This document shows, piece by piece, positions 51,161 to 61,554 of a stretch of DNA of 64,000 bases (the first letter of the stretch is position 1; every line of letters begins with the position of its first letter). The position numbers were made by a program, and so were the translations under genes. Origin of the DNA: Roseovarius nubinhibens ISM (GTDB lineage Bacteria > Pseudomonadota > Alphaproteobacteria > Rhodobacterales > Rhodobacteraceae). The stretch is taken from NCBI RefSeq assembly GCF_000152625.1, contig NZ_CH724156.1, forward strand, positions 3,154,602-3,218,601, in the 5' to 3' direction. The notes beneath the pieces are model-generated. The model was given only the letters and a program-made list of their open reading frames with translations. It did no database searches and was not told the origin of the DNA.

Positions 51161-52024
51161 ATGCAAGAGCGTCTGGCGGAGGTGGCAGCCGGGGTTGCCG
51201 CCCATCTCGATCATGTTCTGGCGCCATTTGGCACGGGCGAGCTGGCGCAGGCGATGCGCTATGCCACCGAGGGCGGCAAGCGTCTGCGGGCCTATCTGGT
51301 GATCGAGGGCGCGCGGCTGCATGGGGTGCCGGCGGAACAGGCGATCTGGCCCGCCACCGCGATCGAGGCGCTGCACGCCTATAGCCTCGTGCATGACGAC
51401 ATGCCTTGCATGGATGACGACGATCTGCGCCGGGGCCGTCCGACGGTGCATCGCAAATGGGATGAGGCGACCGCCGTTCTGGTGGGCGATGCGCTGCAAT
51501 CGCTGGCCTTTGAATGCGTGGCCGATCCGCGTGCGGGCAGTGGCGAGGTGCGGGCCGAGCTCTGCCTCGGGCTGGCACGCGCTGCGGGCGGGCAGGGGAT
51601 GGTGCTGGGCCAGGCGCTCGATATCGCGGCTGAGACCGCCGGCACGCCGCTCAGCCTCGACGAGATCACCACGCTGCAGGCCGGCAAGACCGGTGCGCTC
51701 ATCATCTGGTCGGGCATTGCCGGGGCGGTGATGGCGGGGGCAGATCCCGCGCCGCTCACCCGCTATGCGCAGGCCGTCGGTTTGGCTTTTCAGATCGCCG
51801 ATGACATATTGGATGTTGAGGGCTGTGCCGAAGAAACCGGCAAGGCGGTGGGCAAGGATGCCGCGGCGGGCAAGGCGACCTTTGTGTCGCATCTCGGGCT
51901 GGCCGGGGCGAAATCCCGCGCAAGCGCCCTCATCGACGAGGCGATTGCCGCGCTCGATATATATGGTGAGGATGGCGATGACTTGCGGGCTCTGGCGCGC
52001 TTCGTTATCGCAAGGTCCAGTTGA
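51161..52024 (+). CDS. ispA: Farnesyl/polyprenyl diphosphate synthase
   Basis: ATG 51161, eight bases after AAGGAA, gives 287 residues; GTG 51155 overlapping the xseB stop is an alternative. The first Asp-rich motif DDMPCMDDDDLRRG and second DDILDVEG bind magnesium and diphosphates. It condenses isopentenyl and dimethylallyl or geranyl diphosphate to farnesyl diphosphate. Position between xseB and dxs places it in isoprenoid synthesis. Confidence 0.95.
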   Translation: MQERLAEVAAGVAAHLDHVLAPFGTGELAQAMRYATEGGKRLRAYLVIEGARLHGVPAEQAIWPATAIEALHAYSLVHDDMPCMDDDDLRRGRPTVHRKWDEATAVLVGDALQSLAFECVADPRAGSGEVRAELCLGLARAAGGQGMVLGQALDIAAETAGTPLSLDEITTLQAGKTGALIIWSGIAGAVMAGADPAPLTRYAQAVGLAFQIADDILDVEGCAEETGKAVGKDAAAGKATFVSHLGLAGAKSRASALIDEAIAALDIYGEDGDDLRALARFVIARSS

Positions 52025-52051
52025 TTTCCCCCCAAAGGAGGGGTGTGCCAG

Positions 52052-53980
52052 ATGTCTGATGCTCCAGTAACACCGATCCTGGACCGTGTTTCCAGCCCGT
52101 CCGATCTCAAGCGGATGTCCGATGCCGAGCTGCGTCAGCTGGCCGATGAGCTGCGCGCCGAGACAATCTCCGCCGTGTCGCAGACCGGGGGCCATCTGGG
52201 GGCGGGGCTTGGCGTGGTCGAGTTGACCGTGGCGCTGCATGCGGTGTTCGACGCGCCGCGCGACAAGATCATCTGGGACGTGAGCCATCAATGCTATCCG
52301 CATAAGATCCTCACCGGGCGGCGCGACCGGATGCGCACCCTGCGCCAGAAGGATGGGCTGTCGGGCTTTACCAAACGCTCCGAGAGCCCCTATGACCCGT
52401 TCGGCGCGGCGCATAGCTCGACCTCGATCAGCGCGGCGCTGGGCTTTGCCGTGGCGCGCGATCTGGGTGGCGCAAGCGAGACCGGCCATGGCGATGCGAT
52501 TGCGGTGATCGGCGACGGTGCAATGAGCGCGGGCATGGCCTTTGAGGCGATGAACAACGCGGGCCATCTGAAGAAACGGATGATCGTCATTCTCAACGAC
52601 AATGAGATGTCGATCGCGCCGCCGGTGGGCGCGCTGTCCTCCTATCTGAGCCGGCTCTATGCCGAGGCGCCGTTCCAGGAGCTCAAGGCTGCCGCCAAGG
52701 GCGCGGTGAGCTTGCTGCCCGGCCCGTTTCAGGAAGGCGCCAAGCGGGCGCGCGACATGCTGAAGGGGCTCGCCGTCGGCGGCACGCTCTTTGAAGAGCT
52801 GGGGTTCTCCTATCTCGGGCCGATTGATGGCCATGACATGGATCAGCTCTTGCCGGTGCTGCGCACGGTGCAGGATCGCGCGACGGGGCCGATCCTCATC
52901 CATGTGCTGACCAAGAAGGGCAAGGGCTATGGCCCGGCCGAGGCGGCGCGCGATGGCGGGCATGCGACCGCGAAATTCGATGTGGTGACCGGCAAGCAGA
53001 AGAAATCGCCGAGCAATGCGCCGAGCTATACGGCGGTTTTCTCCGACGCGATCCTCGCCCATGCTGCCGAAGATCAGCGGATCTGTGCGGTGACGGCCGC
53101 GATGCCCGATGGCACCGGGCTCAAGCTCTTCGAGGAACGCTATCCCAGTCGTTGTTTCGACGTGGGCATTGCCGAGCAGCACGCGGTGACCTTTGCCGCG
53201 GGGCTGGCCGCCGGGGGGCTGCGGCCCTTCTGTGCGCTTTATTCGACCTTCTTGCAGCGCGGCTATGATCAGGTGGTGCATGACGTGGCCATTCAGCGCC
53301 TGCCGGTGCGTTTCGCCATTGATCGCGCGGGGCTTGTGGGCGCGGATGGCGCGACCCATGCCGGGAGCTATGATGTGGCCTTTCTGGCCAACCTGCCGGG
53401 GATGGTGGTGATGGCCGCCGCTGACGAGGCCGAGCTTGTCCATATGGTGGCGACCGCCGCCGCCCATGACGAGGGCCCGATTGCCTTTCGCTATCCGCGT
53501 GGCGAGGGCGTGGGCGTCGAGATGCCAGACCGTGGCGTGCCGCTCGAGATCGGCAAGGGCCGGATCATCCAGGAGGGCAAGGGCGTGGCGATCCTGTCCT
53601 TTGGTACGAGGCTCGGCGAGGTGCGCCGCGCCGCAGAGGCGCTGGGCGCGCGCGGCATCACGCCGACCATCGCCGATGCGCGCTTTGCCAAGCCGCTCGA
53701 CCGCGACATGATCCTCGATCTGGCGGCGCGGCATGAGGCGCTCATCACCATCGAAGAGGGGGCCGTTGGCGGCTTTGGCAGCCATGTGGCGCAGCTTCTG
53801 TCAGAGGAGGGCGTGTTCGATCATGGGCTCAAATTCCGCCAGATGGTGCTGCCCGATATCTTTATCGATCAGGCGAGCCCGGAGGATATGTACCGGGTGG
53901 CGGGGCTGAGTGCCGAGGATATCGAGGCCAAGGTGCTCGAGCTCTTGGGCGTGGCCCGGATCAGCGATCAGCGCGCCTGA
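52052..53980 (+). CDS. dxs: 1-deoxy-D-xylulose-5-phosphate synthase
   Basis: ATG 52052 follows AAAGGAGGGG at good spacing and gives 642 residues, normal for Dxs. The N-terminal thiamine diphosphate domain has [18 protein letters not shown] and [18 protein letters not shown]. The middle domain has [17 protein letters not shown], and a transketolase C-terminal domain follows. It condenses pyruvate and glyceraldehyde 3-phosphate, the first step of the MEP isoprenoid pathway, and lies directly after ispA. Confidence 0.97.
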   Translation: MSDAPVTPILDRVSSPSDLKRMSDAELRQLADELRAETISAVSQTGGHLGAGLGVVELTVALHAVFDAPRDKIIWDVSHQCYPHKILTGRRDRMRTLRQKDGLSGFTKRSESPYDPFGAAHSSTSISAALGFAVARDLGGASETGHGDAIAVIGDGAMSAGMAFEAMNNAGHLKKRMIVILNDNEMSIAPPVGALSSYLSRLYAEAPFQELKAAAKGAVSLLPGPFQEGAKRARDMLKGLAVGGTLFEELGFSYLGPIDGHDMDQLLPVLRTVQDRATGPILIHVLTKKGKGYGPAEAARDGGHATAKFDVVTGKQKKSPSNAPSYTAVFSDAILAHAAEDQRICAVTAAMPDGTGLKLFEERYPSRCFDVGIAEQHAVTFAAGLAAGGLRPFCALYSTFLQRGYDQVVHDVAIQRLPVRFAIDRAGLVGADGATHAGSYDVAFLANLPGMVVMAAADEAELVHMVATAAAHDEGPIAFRYPRGEGVGVEMPDRGVPLEIGKGRIIQEGKGVAILSFGTRLGEVRRAAEALGARGITPTIADARFAKPLDRDMILDLAARHEALITIEEGAVGGFGSHVAQLLSEEGVFDHGLKFRQMVLPDIFIDQASPEDMYRVAGLSAEDIEAKVLELLGVARISDQRA

Positions 53981-54039
53981 CCCTCGCAATCCTCGGATCA
54001 GCCCCTAGATTACTCCTGTCCCCCAAAGGGAGAGGAGAG

Positions 54040-55143
54040 ATGCCCCGATTTCCAATGATATTTGCCTGCCTGGCGCTCTGGGCGCTGCCTTTGCAGGCGC
54101 TGGAGAGCTCGCAAGGCGCGTTGCGCGTCGAAGAAAAGGCGCAGGGGCTCTCTGCGCCTTGGGGGTTTGGATTTTTGCCCTCGGGCGAGGTTCTGATCAC
54201 CGAGAAAGCCGGGCGGCTTCTGCGGCTCGACCCCGATGGAGGGTTGAGCGAGATCACCGGGCTCGGCGAGATTGCCAATCGCGGGCAGGGCGGGCTCTTG
54301 GATATTCTGGTGCCGGGTGCTTTCGAGACGCGGCGCGAGTTGTTCTTTACCTTCGCCAAACCGCAAGGGCAGGGTGAGGGCACGGCGGTGGCGCGGGCGC
54401 GGCTCAGCCCGGCGGGCGATGCGTTGCAGGACTGGACTGTGATATATGAGATGACGCCCGGGTCCAGCGGCGGACGGCATTTCGGCTCGCGCCTTGTGGA
54501 GGCCCGCGATGGCACGCTTTTTGTCACCATCGGCGAGCGTGGCGACAGGCCGTCGGCGCAGGATCTGAGCCGCGAAAACGGTTCGGTGCTGCGCATCAGC
54601 CGCGCGGGCGAAGTGCCGCGTGACAACCCGTTTGTCGGGCAAGAGGGCGTGCGCGGCGCGATCTGGTCCTATGGGCATCGCAACCCGCAGGGCGCGGCGC
54701 TCGACCTCGATGGGCAGCTCTGGGTGAGCGAACATGGCGCCAAGGGCGGTGACGAGGTGAACCGCGTGGTGAAAGGCGCGAATTACGGCTGGCCGGTGAT
54801 TTCCTACGGGCGGCATTATTCCGGGGCCAAGATCGGCGAGGGCACGGCCAAGCCGGGGATGGAACAGCCCGCCCATTACTGGGACCCGTCGATCGCGCCC
54901 TCTGGCCTCATGATCTATTCCGGCGCGCTCTGGCCCGAGTGGCGCGGCGATGTGTTCACGGGCAGTCTCAAATTCGGGTTTCTGTCACGGCTTGACCCGT
55001 CCGAGAGCTCGGGCGACGGCTGGACCGAGGAACGGATCGAGGGGCCAGAGACCGGCCGGCTGCGGGATCTGCGCGAGGCGCCGGATGGGGCGATCTGGAT
55101 CCTGTCGGAAGAGCAGGGCGCGCTCTATCGGCTCAGCCCGTAA
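54040..55143 (+). CDS. PQQ-type soluble sugar dehydrogenase family protein
   Basis: This 367-residue protein has a signal peptide (MPRFPMIFACLALWALPLQA) and a beta-propeller with GLSAPWGFGFLPSGEVLITEK, GGRHFGSRLVEARDGTLFVTIGERGDR and SYGHRNPQGAALDLDGQLWVSEHGAKGGDEVN. These blocks define the soluble glucose dehydrogenase / YliI (aldose sugar dehydrogenase) family, which uses PQQ and calcium to oxidise sugars in the periplasm. AGAGGAGA is upstream. It converges on the GlxA-type regulator. Confidence 0.9.
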   Translation: MPRFPMIFACLALWALPLQALESSQGALRVEEKAQGLSAPWGFGFLPSGEVLITEKAGRLLRLDPDGGLSEITGLGEIANRGQGGLLDILVPGAFETRRELFFTFAKPQGQGEGTAVARARLSPAGDALQDWTVIYEMTPGSSGGRHFGSRLVEARDGTLFVTIGERGDRPSAQDLSRENGSVLRISRAGEVPRDNPFVGQEGVRGAIWSYGHRNPQGAALDLDGQLWVSEHGAKGGDEVNRVVKGANYGWPVISYGRHYSGAKIGEGTAKPGMEQPAHYWDPSIAPSGLMIYSGALWPEWRGDVFTGSLKFGFLSRLDPSESSGDGWTEERIEGPETGRLRDLREAPDGAIWILSEEQGALYRLSP

Positions 55144-55164
55144 TTCGAGTCCGATAGGCCCGCG

Positions 55165-56166
55165 TCAGATCGACAGTCGCGAGGCCTGCGAGCCGCGTTC
55201 GCGATAGGGCGTGGTGTTGTAATGCGCCCGGTAGCATTTCGAGAAATGCGAGGGCGAGGAAAAGCCGCAGGCCAGCGCCACGTTGATCACCGTCATATCG
55301 GTCTGCATCAACAGGTTGCGCGCCTTTTGCAGCCGCAGCTCCATGTAATACCGCTTGGGCGAGCGGTTGAGATAACGCCGGAAGAGCCGTTCGAGCTGTC
55401 GCGTCGACATGCCCGCGTCCTTGGCGAGGATCGAGGGGCTGATCGGCTCTTCGATATTGCCCTCCATCATCTGGATGACCTGGCTGAGCTTGGGGTGGCG
55501 GACGCCGATGCGGGTCGGCACCGAGAGACGCTGTGTGTCCTGATCGGTGCGGATCGTGTTGTAGATGAGCTGATCGGCCACGGCATTGGCCAGTTTCTCG
55601 TCGTGATCCTTGGCGATGATATGCAGCATGAGATCAATGGACGAGGTGCCGCCCGCCGTGGTCATCCGGTTGCCATCGACGGTAAAGACCGATTTCGTCA
55701 AGTTCACCTCGTCGAATTCCTCGGCGAAACTGTCGTGGTTCTCCCAGTGGATCGTCGCCCGTTTGCCATCCAGAAGCCCGGCGCGCGCCATCGTGTAAGA
55801 GGCGGTGCAGAGCCCGGCCACCGGCAGCCCGCGACGGGCCTCGCGGCGCAGCCAGCTCAGCAGGCGTTTGGTGGTGGCGAGATGAATATCCATGCCACCA
55901 CAGAGCATCACCGTGTCGTCGCGGTTGAGTTCGCTCAGCGGGATGTCGATCTGAAACCGCGAGCCGGCGGAGCAGGAAATCGTCTCTTCGGTGTCGCCAG
56001 AGACCTGCCATTCATAGATCGGTTTGCCGGCCATCCGGTTGGCAATACGCAGACATTCCACGGCCGAGGCAAAGCTCAGCAGGGTGAATCCCTCCATCAA
56101 AACGAACACAAAGCGCCGGGGCGCGTCTGCGTTGGACCCGCGGGTCTGTTTTGCCTGTACTGTCAT
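55165..56166 (-). CDS. GlxA-type AraC-family regulator
   Basis: ATG 56166 gives 333 residues. An N-terminal DJ-1/PfpI-like domain (about 20-190, with GLPVAGLCTASYTMARAGLLDG) is followed by a C-terminal double helix-turn-helix of the AraC family (LAKDAGMSTRQLERLFRRYLNRSPKRYYMELRLQKARNLL ... VALACGFSSPSHFSKCYRAHYNTTP). Regulators of this build include GbdR and ArgR-like activators of choline, betaine, carnitine or arginine use in other bacteria. The target cannot be fixed here. It is divergent from the DAHP synthase gene. Confidence 0.92.
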   Translation of the reverse strand: MTVQAKQTRGSNADAPRRFVFVLMEGFTLLSFASAVECLRIANRMAGKPIYEWQVSGDTEETISCSAGSRFQIDIPLSELNRDDTVMLCGGMDIHLATTKRLLSWLRREARRGLPVAGLCTASYTMARAGLLDGKRATIHWENHDSFAEEFDEVNLTKSVFTVDGNRMTTAGGTSSIDLMLHIIAKDHDEKLANAVADQLIYNTIRTDQDTQRLSVPTRIGVRHPKLSQVIQMMEGNIEEPISPSILAKDAGMSTRQLERLFRRYLNRSPKRYYMELRLQKARNLLMQTDMTVINVALACGFSSPSHFSKCYRAHYNTTPYRERGSQASRLSI

Positions 56167-56332
56167 CGGCCGCCACTCCGATTGGCTGTGGAATTGAACC
56201 GTCTTCTGTGAAATCGCGCACAAACACAAGGGGTCGCGCGGAATTTCCGGTTTTTACTATATCTCGGATATGGCGATTTGGCCCGTGGCGCGTTATATGG
56301 CTATTTCAGACTTCTGAAGGTGGAGAGAGAAG

Positions 56333-57700
56333 ATGAGCGAGTGGCAGAAAAAAGGATGGCGCAACAAGCCGCGGATCCAGATGCCCGACTATCTGGATAT
56401 GGATGCGCTGCAGGATGTCGAGGCGCGCCTTAGCCAGTATCCGCCGCTCGTCTTTGCAGGCGAAGCGCGGCGGCTCAAGGCCCAGCTTGGGGCGGCGGCG
56501 CGCGGCGAGGCCTTCCTGTTGCAGGGCGGCGATTGTGCCGAGGCCTTTGACCAATTCAGCGCCGATGGCATCCGTGACACGTTCAAGGTGATGCTGCAGA
56601 TGGCGATGGTGCTCACCTATGGCGCCAAGGTGCCGGTGATCAAAGTGGGCCGCATCGCGGGCCAGTTCGCCAAGCCGCGTTCGGCGCCCACGGAAACCCA
56701 GGGCGATGTCGAGCTTCCGAGCTTCCGGGGCGATATCATCAACGAGCTGGACTTCACGCCCGAGGCGAGAATTCCCAACCCGTCCAAGATGTTGCAGGCC
56801 TATACTCAAGCAGCGGCGACGCTCAACCTGATCCGGGCTTTTTCAACGGGCGGCTATGCCGATGTGCATCAGGTCCATGCCTGGACGCTGGGCTTTACCG
56901 AGGGTGAGAAGGCCGCGCGCTATCGTGAGATGGCGAACCGGATCAGCGATACGCTCGACTTCATGAAGGCCGCCGGTGTCGACAGTGACAGCGCCCATAC
57001 GCTGCAGACGGTGGATTTCTACACCAGCCACGAGAGCCTGCTTCTGGAGTATGAAGAGGCGCTGACGCGGGTGGATACGACCACGGGCAAATGGCTGGCG
57101 GGGTCGGGGCATTTCCTGTGGATCGGGGACCGCACGCGGCAGCCGGATGGCGCGCATGTGGAGTTCCTGCGCGGCGTGCAGAACCCGATCGGGTTCAAAT
57201 GCGGACCGTCGATCACGCCGGAGGATCTCAAGCAGCTTATCGGCATTCTGAACCCGAAGAACGAGCCGGGCCGGATCACCCTGATCAACCGCTTTGGCGC
57301 GGGCAATGTGGGCGAACATCTGCCCAAGCTGATCCGCACCGTGGCCGAGGAAGGCTTTGACGTAACCTGGGTCTGCGACCCGATGCATGGCAATACGATC
57401 AAATCGGCCAGCGGCTATAAAACCCGGCCTTTTGAACGGGTTCTGCGCGAGGTGCGGGAATTTTTCGCGATCCACAAGGCCGAGGGCACGATCCCCGGCG
57501 GGGTGCATTTCGAGATGACCGGTCAGGACGTGACCGAGTGTATCGGGGGCGTCCAGGCGGTCAGCGAGGAAAACCTGAGCGACCGCTACCACACGGCCTG
57601 CGATCCGCGTCTCAACGCGTCGCAATCGCTCGAGCTGGCCTTCCTCGTGGCCGAGGAATTGTCGAGCCTGCGCGAGGACCGGCAAGCCGTCGCGGTGTAA
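56333..57700 (+). CDS. Class II DAHP synthase
   Basis: This 455-residue enzyme condenses phosphoenolpyruvate and erythrose 4-phosphate to 3-deoxy-arabino-heptulosonate 7-phosphate, the first shikimate step. It is the plant-like class II form. Visible signatures include [45 protein letters not shown] and [13 protein letters not shown] with the metal-binding His and Cys region. Start ATG 56333 follows GGAGAGAG. A perfect terminator follows. Confidence 0.95.
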   Translation: MSEWQKKGWRNKPRIQMPDYLDMDALQDVEARLSQYPPLVFAGEARRLKAQLGAAARGEAFLLQGGDCAEAFDQFSADGIRDTFKVMLQMAMVLTYGAKVPVIKVGRIAGQFAKPRSAPTETQGDVELPSFRGDIINELDFTPEARIPNPSKMLQAYTQAAATLNLIRAFSTGGYADVHQVHAWTLGFTEGEKAARYREMANRISDTLDFMKAAGVDSDSAHTLQTVDFYTSHESLLLEYEEALTRVDTTTGKWLAGSGHFLWIGDRTRQPDGAHVEFLRGVQNPIGFKCGPSITPEDLKQLIGILNPKNEPGRITLINRFGAGNVGEHLPKLIRTVAEEGFDVTWVCDPMHGNTIKSASGYKTRPFERVLREVREFFAIHKAEGTIPGGVHFEMTGQDVTECIGGVQAVSEENLSDRYHTACDPRLNASQSLELAFLVAEELSSLREDRQAVAV

Positions 57701-57723
57701 TTCAGCCGATACAAGAAACGTAT

Positions 57724-57751
57724 AAAGGCGGGGGAAACCCCGCCTTTTTTT
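57724..57751 (+). terminator. Terminator after the DAHP synthase gene
   Basis: AAAGGCGGGG (57724-57733), GAAA loop, CCCCGCCTTT (57738-57747) and a run of T to 57751 form a strong intrinsic terminator. Confidence 0.95.
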
Positions 57752-57752
57752 A

Positions 57753-57796
57753 TGTCGGTATCCCGTCGGTAAAACGACGGCAGCGCGTCGGTGCAC
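57753..57796 (+). repeat. 11-bp-period repeat, four units
   Basis: Core hexamers begin at 57753 (TGTCGG), 57764 (CGTCGG), 57775 (CGACGG) and 57786 (CGTCGG), exactly 11 bases apart. It starts directly after the DAHP synthase terminator, between convergent genes. Bases 57753-57780 match 27638-27665 at 23 of 28 positions. Confidence 0.85.
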
Positions 57797-57837
57797 ATTT
57801 TGCCCCCTCGATACGCCCCGATTTCGCGCCTCGAAGG

Positions 57838-58344
57838 TCAGTAGCGGCCGAGCTCGACCTGACCGCGATCGAGCACCTGACCCTTGGCCGAGATCGCCTT
57901 GACCACGGCGAAATAGGCGTTGCCCTTGCCACCGGAACAGGGCGGCAGGTAGCCGCGCGATTTATACTTGCCGGTGCCGCGCGCCGGTTTGATGACCTTG
58001 GCCTGACCGGGGAGCTTGCCGGCGAGACCGGGGACCGGATGCAGATTGGCCGAGGCGCCTTTCACCGGGTAGCCGATGACCCCATGACCGCCGTCGCGCG
58101 ACAGCGGTTTGTAGCTGCGGTCGTTGAATTCCACATAGACCCAGGCCGTGCCCTGGGGCAGGCCGCTCACCTGCATCGGCGGGGTCGCGCCCTTGCCACC
58201 AAAGAGCGGGCAGTGCTGACCGGCGGGCACCCGTTTGCCATCCCAGCCGCCGCCGAGCTTGACCGAAATCTCGGCAAGGGCGGCGGGGGCTGTGGCAAGG
58301 CTGGCAGCGGTGACGAGAAGAGCGGGGAGAATGAGAGATTTCAT
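57838..58344 (-). CDS. Secreted PEBP/YbhB-like protein
   Basis: ATG 58344 gives 168 residues with a signal peptide (MKSLILPALLVTAASLATAPAALA). The mature part has GATPPMQVSGLPQGTAWVYVEF, VIGYPVKG and GYLPPCSGGKGNAYFAVVKAI, which resemble the phosphatidylethanolamine-binding family elements SPPLxWSGLPxGT and GPCPPxGxHRYxF. The similarity is partial, so it may be a divergent relative. It should be periplasmic or secreted. No role is known. A longer frame to 58365 would bury the signal. Confidence 0.8.
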   Translation of the reverse strand: MKSLILPALLVTAASLATAPAALAEISVKLGGGWDGKRVPAGQHCPLFGGKGATPPMQVSGLPQGTAWVYVEFNDRSYKPLSRDGGHGVIGYPVKGASANLHPVPGLAGKLPGQAKVIKPARGTGKYKSRGYLPPCSGGKGNAYFAVVKAISAKGQVLDRGQVELGRY

Positions 58345-58476
58345 GAATGGCCTCCGAAATGGCATCGCGCAAGGTACACGGGCGCGGAAACTGCGCCCGG
58401 GATCAGCTTAGCCAAGAGGGGTGCCCGGTCAATTCCTTTCCCGGATCAGAGTTTCCGGGATGAGGCTGTCAGGGTC

Positions 58477-59250
58477 TTAGCGGACCAGCCGCAGGTAGGG
58501 CCGCTCGCTCGGATAGCTGGGCGCGTCCGAGCCGGGGGCGAGAAAGTCGAGCTGTCGCTCGGCAAAGCCGGGCTGGGGCGCGGGATGGGCGGTGGGAGAA
58601 GCGGTGGGCAGCGGGTAGCCGGGCGGGAGGCCCTGTGGCTGTGCGATGCGCTGGACCGAGCTGCTGGTGATGCCAAAGCGGTTGACGCCGCTGCCCACCG
58701 GGCCGCGCGTGCGCAGGATGCCAAGGGCGCGAGAGACATCGCCGAGATCGCTGCGCAGCGGCAGGAGCAGCATCGCGCCGGTGAGCCGCGCGCCCGAGCG
58801 CAGGCGCATCCGCAAGATGGCCGGTTCCTCGAAGAGCCGCACCAGATCGGCTTGCAACGCGTCGCGGCTGCCGAGCTGGATCAGCGCGCTGAGCGGCATG
58901 CCGCGCAGGTCCATGCCCATGACTTCGCTCACCTGTTGGCCGGCGATGCGAAACCGGGCGAGGCCGGGGGCGATTTTTTCCAGTACGAAGACGGAGGAGA
59001 CATGATCCGAGAAGCCGCGCGGGTCGAGATCGGCGCGGCGTGGTACGAGATGGCCGCGCCGCAGCCCGTGCCAATAGTCGGAGATCGCATCGAGCGCCGC
59101 GTCTTCTTGGGTCGCGCGGCGCAAGAGCCGGGTGAGGCCGCTGAAGGGCTGCGGCGTGTTCGAAGCTGCGCCAGAGGAGGCACGCCGGTCCGCGCCGTCG
59201 AAGCGCTTGCCCTCGTCGTCCCGTGGTGTGTCGTGCCGATCATCTTGCAT
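58477..59250 (-). CDS. PAS-domain protein (PAS_5 type)
   Basis: ATG 59250, with AAGGA nine bases upstream, gives 257 residues; an ATG at 59310 lacks a good ribosome site. Residues about 45-180 form a PAS-like fold (DAISDYWHGLRRGHLVPRRADLDPRGF, FVLEKIAPGLARFRIAGQQVSEVMGMDLRGMPL). The C-terminal part is Pro-rich and disordered. Such PAS proteins are common in Rhodobacterales and have no output domain of their own. Function unknown. Confidence 0.82.
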   Translation of the reverse strand: MQDDRHDTPRDDEGKRFDGADRRASSGAASNTPQPFSGLTRLLRRATQEDAALDAISDYWHGLRRGHLVPRRADLDPRGFSDHVSSVFVLEKIAPGLARFRIAGQQVSEVMGMDLRGMPLSALIQLGSRDALQADLVRLFEEPAILRMRLRSGARLTGAMLLLPLRSDLGDVSRALGILRTRGPVGSGVNRFGITSSSVQRIAQPQGLPPGYPLPTASPTAHPAPQPGFAERQLDFLAPGSDAPSYPSERPYLRLVR

Positions 59251-59485
59251 GTCATCGCGTCCTTGCTGCTGTCCGGTCAACGCGGTCCTCAGACCTCCGG
59301 TTGCCACCATGATGACACAAGTCCCATGAGAATTGACTCAAATCCTAAACGATTGGTTAACCTCTGGCCGCAAGGCCTCTGGCAGGTTCCTGGCAAGCAT
59401 CTGGCGGGGCTCTGGCGGGCCGCGACCTTGCGCGAGGGGGCAAGCCCGCGTAGGACGAGGCGCGAACCAAAAGCGGAGACTAGGC

Positions 59486-60376
59486 GTGCTGATATCAATG
59501 ACAGGGTTTGCCTCGGGCCGGGGCGCGAGCGAGGGCTATGCCTGGGACTGGGAGCTGCGCTCGGTGAACGGCAAGGGGCTCGACCTGCGGCTGCGCGTGC
59601 CGGATTGGGTTGAGGGGCTTGAGACCGCCTTGCGGGCGCGGCTTGGCAAGGGTTTGGCGCGCGGCAATGTCACGGTGAACCTGCGGCTGCAAAGCGAACA
59701 GCGCGCCGCACGGATGCAGGTCAACGAGGCGCAGCTCGACGATGTGCTCGAGGCGATTGCCCGGATCGAGAGCGAAGCGATGGCGCGCGGCATCTCGCTC
59801 GCCCCGTCGCGGCCCGGCGATATTCTGGCGCAGCGCGGCGTGCTCGAGATGGCCAGCAGCGAGGCCGACACCACCGCGTTGCAAGCGGCGCTTCTGGCAG
59901 ATTTCGAAGCGGTGCTCGACGGATTTCTCGATATGCGGCGCGGCGAGGGCCGGGCGCTCGAGGAGATCCTCGCAGGCCAGCTCGACGAGATTTCGCGGCT
60001 GACAAGCGAGGCGGCGGAGGCCGCCCAATCGCGGCGCGAGGATGTGGCGCAGGCGCTGCGTGACGCGCTGGCGCGGGTGCTCGACAACAGCGAGGGGGCA
60101 GACCCGGACCGGATCGCGCAGGAGCTGGCGCTTCTCGCTGTGAAATCGGATGTGACCGAAGAATTGGACCGGCTTCATGCGCATGTTACAACGGCGCGCG
60201 ACATGATCGCCACTGGCAGCCCGATTGGCCGCAAGCTCGATTTTCTGGCGCAGGAATTTAACCGCGAGGCCAATACCTTGTGTTCCAAGGCGCAATCGGG
60301 CGCGCTGACCAAGATCGGGCTCGAATTGAAAACGGTGATCGACCAGATGCGGGAGCAGGTGCAAAATGTCGAGTGA
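59486..60376 (+). CDS. YicC-family endoribonuclease-like protein
   Basis: GTG 59486 gives 296 residues beginning [11 protein letters not shown], the conserved YicC start; the frame extends upstream but without similarity. Further elements are [34 protein letters not shown] and [28 protein letters not shown], near the C-terminal conserved block. YicC proteins are metal-dependent RNases or RNase adaptors in E. coli. It overlaps gmk by 11 bases, a conserved pairing. Confidence 0.92.
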   Translation: MLISMTGFASGRGASEGYAWDWELRSVNGKGLDLRLRVPDWVEGLETALRARLGKGLARGNVTVNLRLQSEQRAARMQVNEAQLDDVLEAIARIESEAMARGISLAPSRPGDILAQRGVLEMASSEADTTALQAALLADFEAVLDGFLDMRRGEGRALEEILAGQLDEISRLTSEAAEAAQSRREDVAQALRDALARVLDNSEGADPDRIAQELALLAVKSDVTEELDRLHAHVTTARDMIATGSPIGRKLDFLAQEFNREANTLCSKAQSGALTKIGLELKTVIDQMREQVQNVE

Positions 60377-61028
60377 CGCGAAAAAACTGCCGTCGCGGCG
60401 CGGCTTGCTCATCATTCTCAGCTCGCCCTCGGGGGCGGGGAAATCGACGCTCACCCGGCGGCTGCGGGCATGGGACGAGAGCCTGAGTTTCTCGGTCTCG
60501 GCCACGACGCGGGCGCCGCGCGAGGGCGAGATCGATGGGCAGGATTACTATTTCCTCGACGAGGCCGGGTTTCGCCATCAGGTGAGCGAGGGGCAGATGC
60601 TCGAACATGCGCATGTGTTCGGCAATTTCTATGGCTCGCCCAAGGGGCCGGTGGAAGAGGCGATCAGCGCCGGGCGCGATGTGCTCTTCGACATCGACTG
60701 GCAGGGCGCACAGCAAATCCAGAACTCGGACCTTGGCAAGCACACGCTGTCGATCTTTATCCTGCCGCCCTCGATCGCCGAGCTGCGCCGCCGGTTGGAG
60801 AGCCGGGGCCAGGACAGCGCCGAGGTGATCGCGAAACGGATGCAGAAGAGCTGGGACGAGATAAGCCATTGGGCGGAATATGATTTCGTTTTGGTCAATG
60901 ACGATCTTGACGCGACCGAAGAGCGGCTCAAATCCATCGTCGAGGCGGCGCGGCTCAAACGTATTCAGCAGCCGGCGCTGACCGACCATGTGCGCGCCTT
61001 GCAGGCGGAATATGAGGAGACGGCATGA
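60366..61028 (+). CDS. gmk: Guanylate kinase
   Basis: This 220-residue kinase converts GMP to GDP. The P-loop is [15 protein letters not shown], and [27 protein letters not shown] and [20 protein letters not shown] form the GMP-binding region. The start lies inside the yicC end, and its stop overlaps the gamma carbonic anhydrase start by four bases. Length is normal. Confidence 0.97.
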   Translation: MSSDAKKLPSRRGLLIILSSPSGAGKSTLTRRLRAWDESLSFSVSATTRAPREGEIDGQDYYFLDEAGFRHQVSEGQMLEHAHVFGNFYGSPKGPVEEAISAGRDVLFDIDWQGAQQIQNSDLGKHTLSIFILPPSIAELRRRLESRGQDSAEVIAKRMQKSWDEISHWAEYDFVLVNDDLDATEERLKSIVEAARLKRIQQPALTDHVRALQAEYEETA

Positions 61029-61552
61029 CGCTCTATACGCTCGACGGGGTTGCCCCGCAGACACCCGAGGATGGCGATTTCTGGGTCGCGCCCGATGCCA
61101 ATGTGATCGGCAAGGTGGCGCTTGAAAGTGCCACGTCGGTCTGGTTCGGGGCGACGTTGCGCGGCGATAATGAGCTGATCCGTGTCGGTGCGGGCAGCAA
61201 TATTCAGGAAAACGCGGTGCTGCACACCGATATGGGCTATCCGCTGGTGATCGGCGCAGGTTGTACCATCGGCCATAAGGCGATGCTGCATGGCTGTGTG
61301 ATCGGCGACAATAGCCTCATCGGGATGGGGGCGACTGTTCTCAATGGTGCCAAGATCGGCCGCAATTGCCTCATCGGGGCAGGGGCCTTGATCACCGAGG
61401 GCAAGGAAATCCCCGATGGCAGTCTGGTGATGGGCGCGCCGGGCAAGGTGGTGCGGGCGCTGGATGCGGCGGCGGTGGATCGGCTCAAGCTGAGCGCGCT
61501 GGGCTATCAGAAGAACATGCGGCGGTTTCGCGACGGGCTTGAGAGGATCTGA
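61025..61552 (+). CDS. Gamma carbonic anhydrase-family protein
   Basis: This 175-residue protein is a left-handed beta-helix of hexapeptide repeats. Metal-binding-type His residues occur in [38 protein letters not shown]. The family includes zinc carbonic anhydrases and many of unclear activity (YrdA/PaaY). The ATGA overlap with gmk couples its translation. Confidence 0.92.
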   Translation: MTLYTLDGVAPQTPEDGDFWVAPDANVIGKVALESATSVWFGATLRGDNELIRVGAGSNIQENAVLHTDMGYPLVIGAGCTIGHKAMLHGCVIGDNSLIGMGATVLNGAKIGRNCLIGAGALITEGKEIPDGSLVMGAPGKVVRALDAAAVDRLKLSALGYQKNMRRFRDGLERI

Positions 61553-61554
61553 CC

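Noticed and set aside
51029-53785. A 918-codon open frame on the minus strand over ispA and dxs
   Set aside because: It lies antisense to two certain genes. The high GC content leaves few stops in this frame, the translation is low-complexity in His/Arg/Gly, and it has no recognisable domain.
57538-59613. A 691-codon plus-strand frame running from the DAHP synthase end across two minus-strand genes into yicC
   Set aside because: It crosses an intrinsic terminator and the 11-bp repeat and is antisense to a protein with a signal peptide and a PAS protein. It is a composition artefact.
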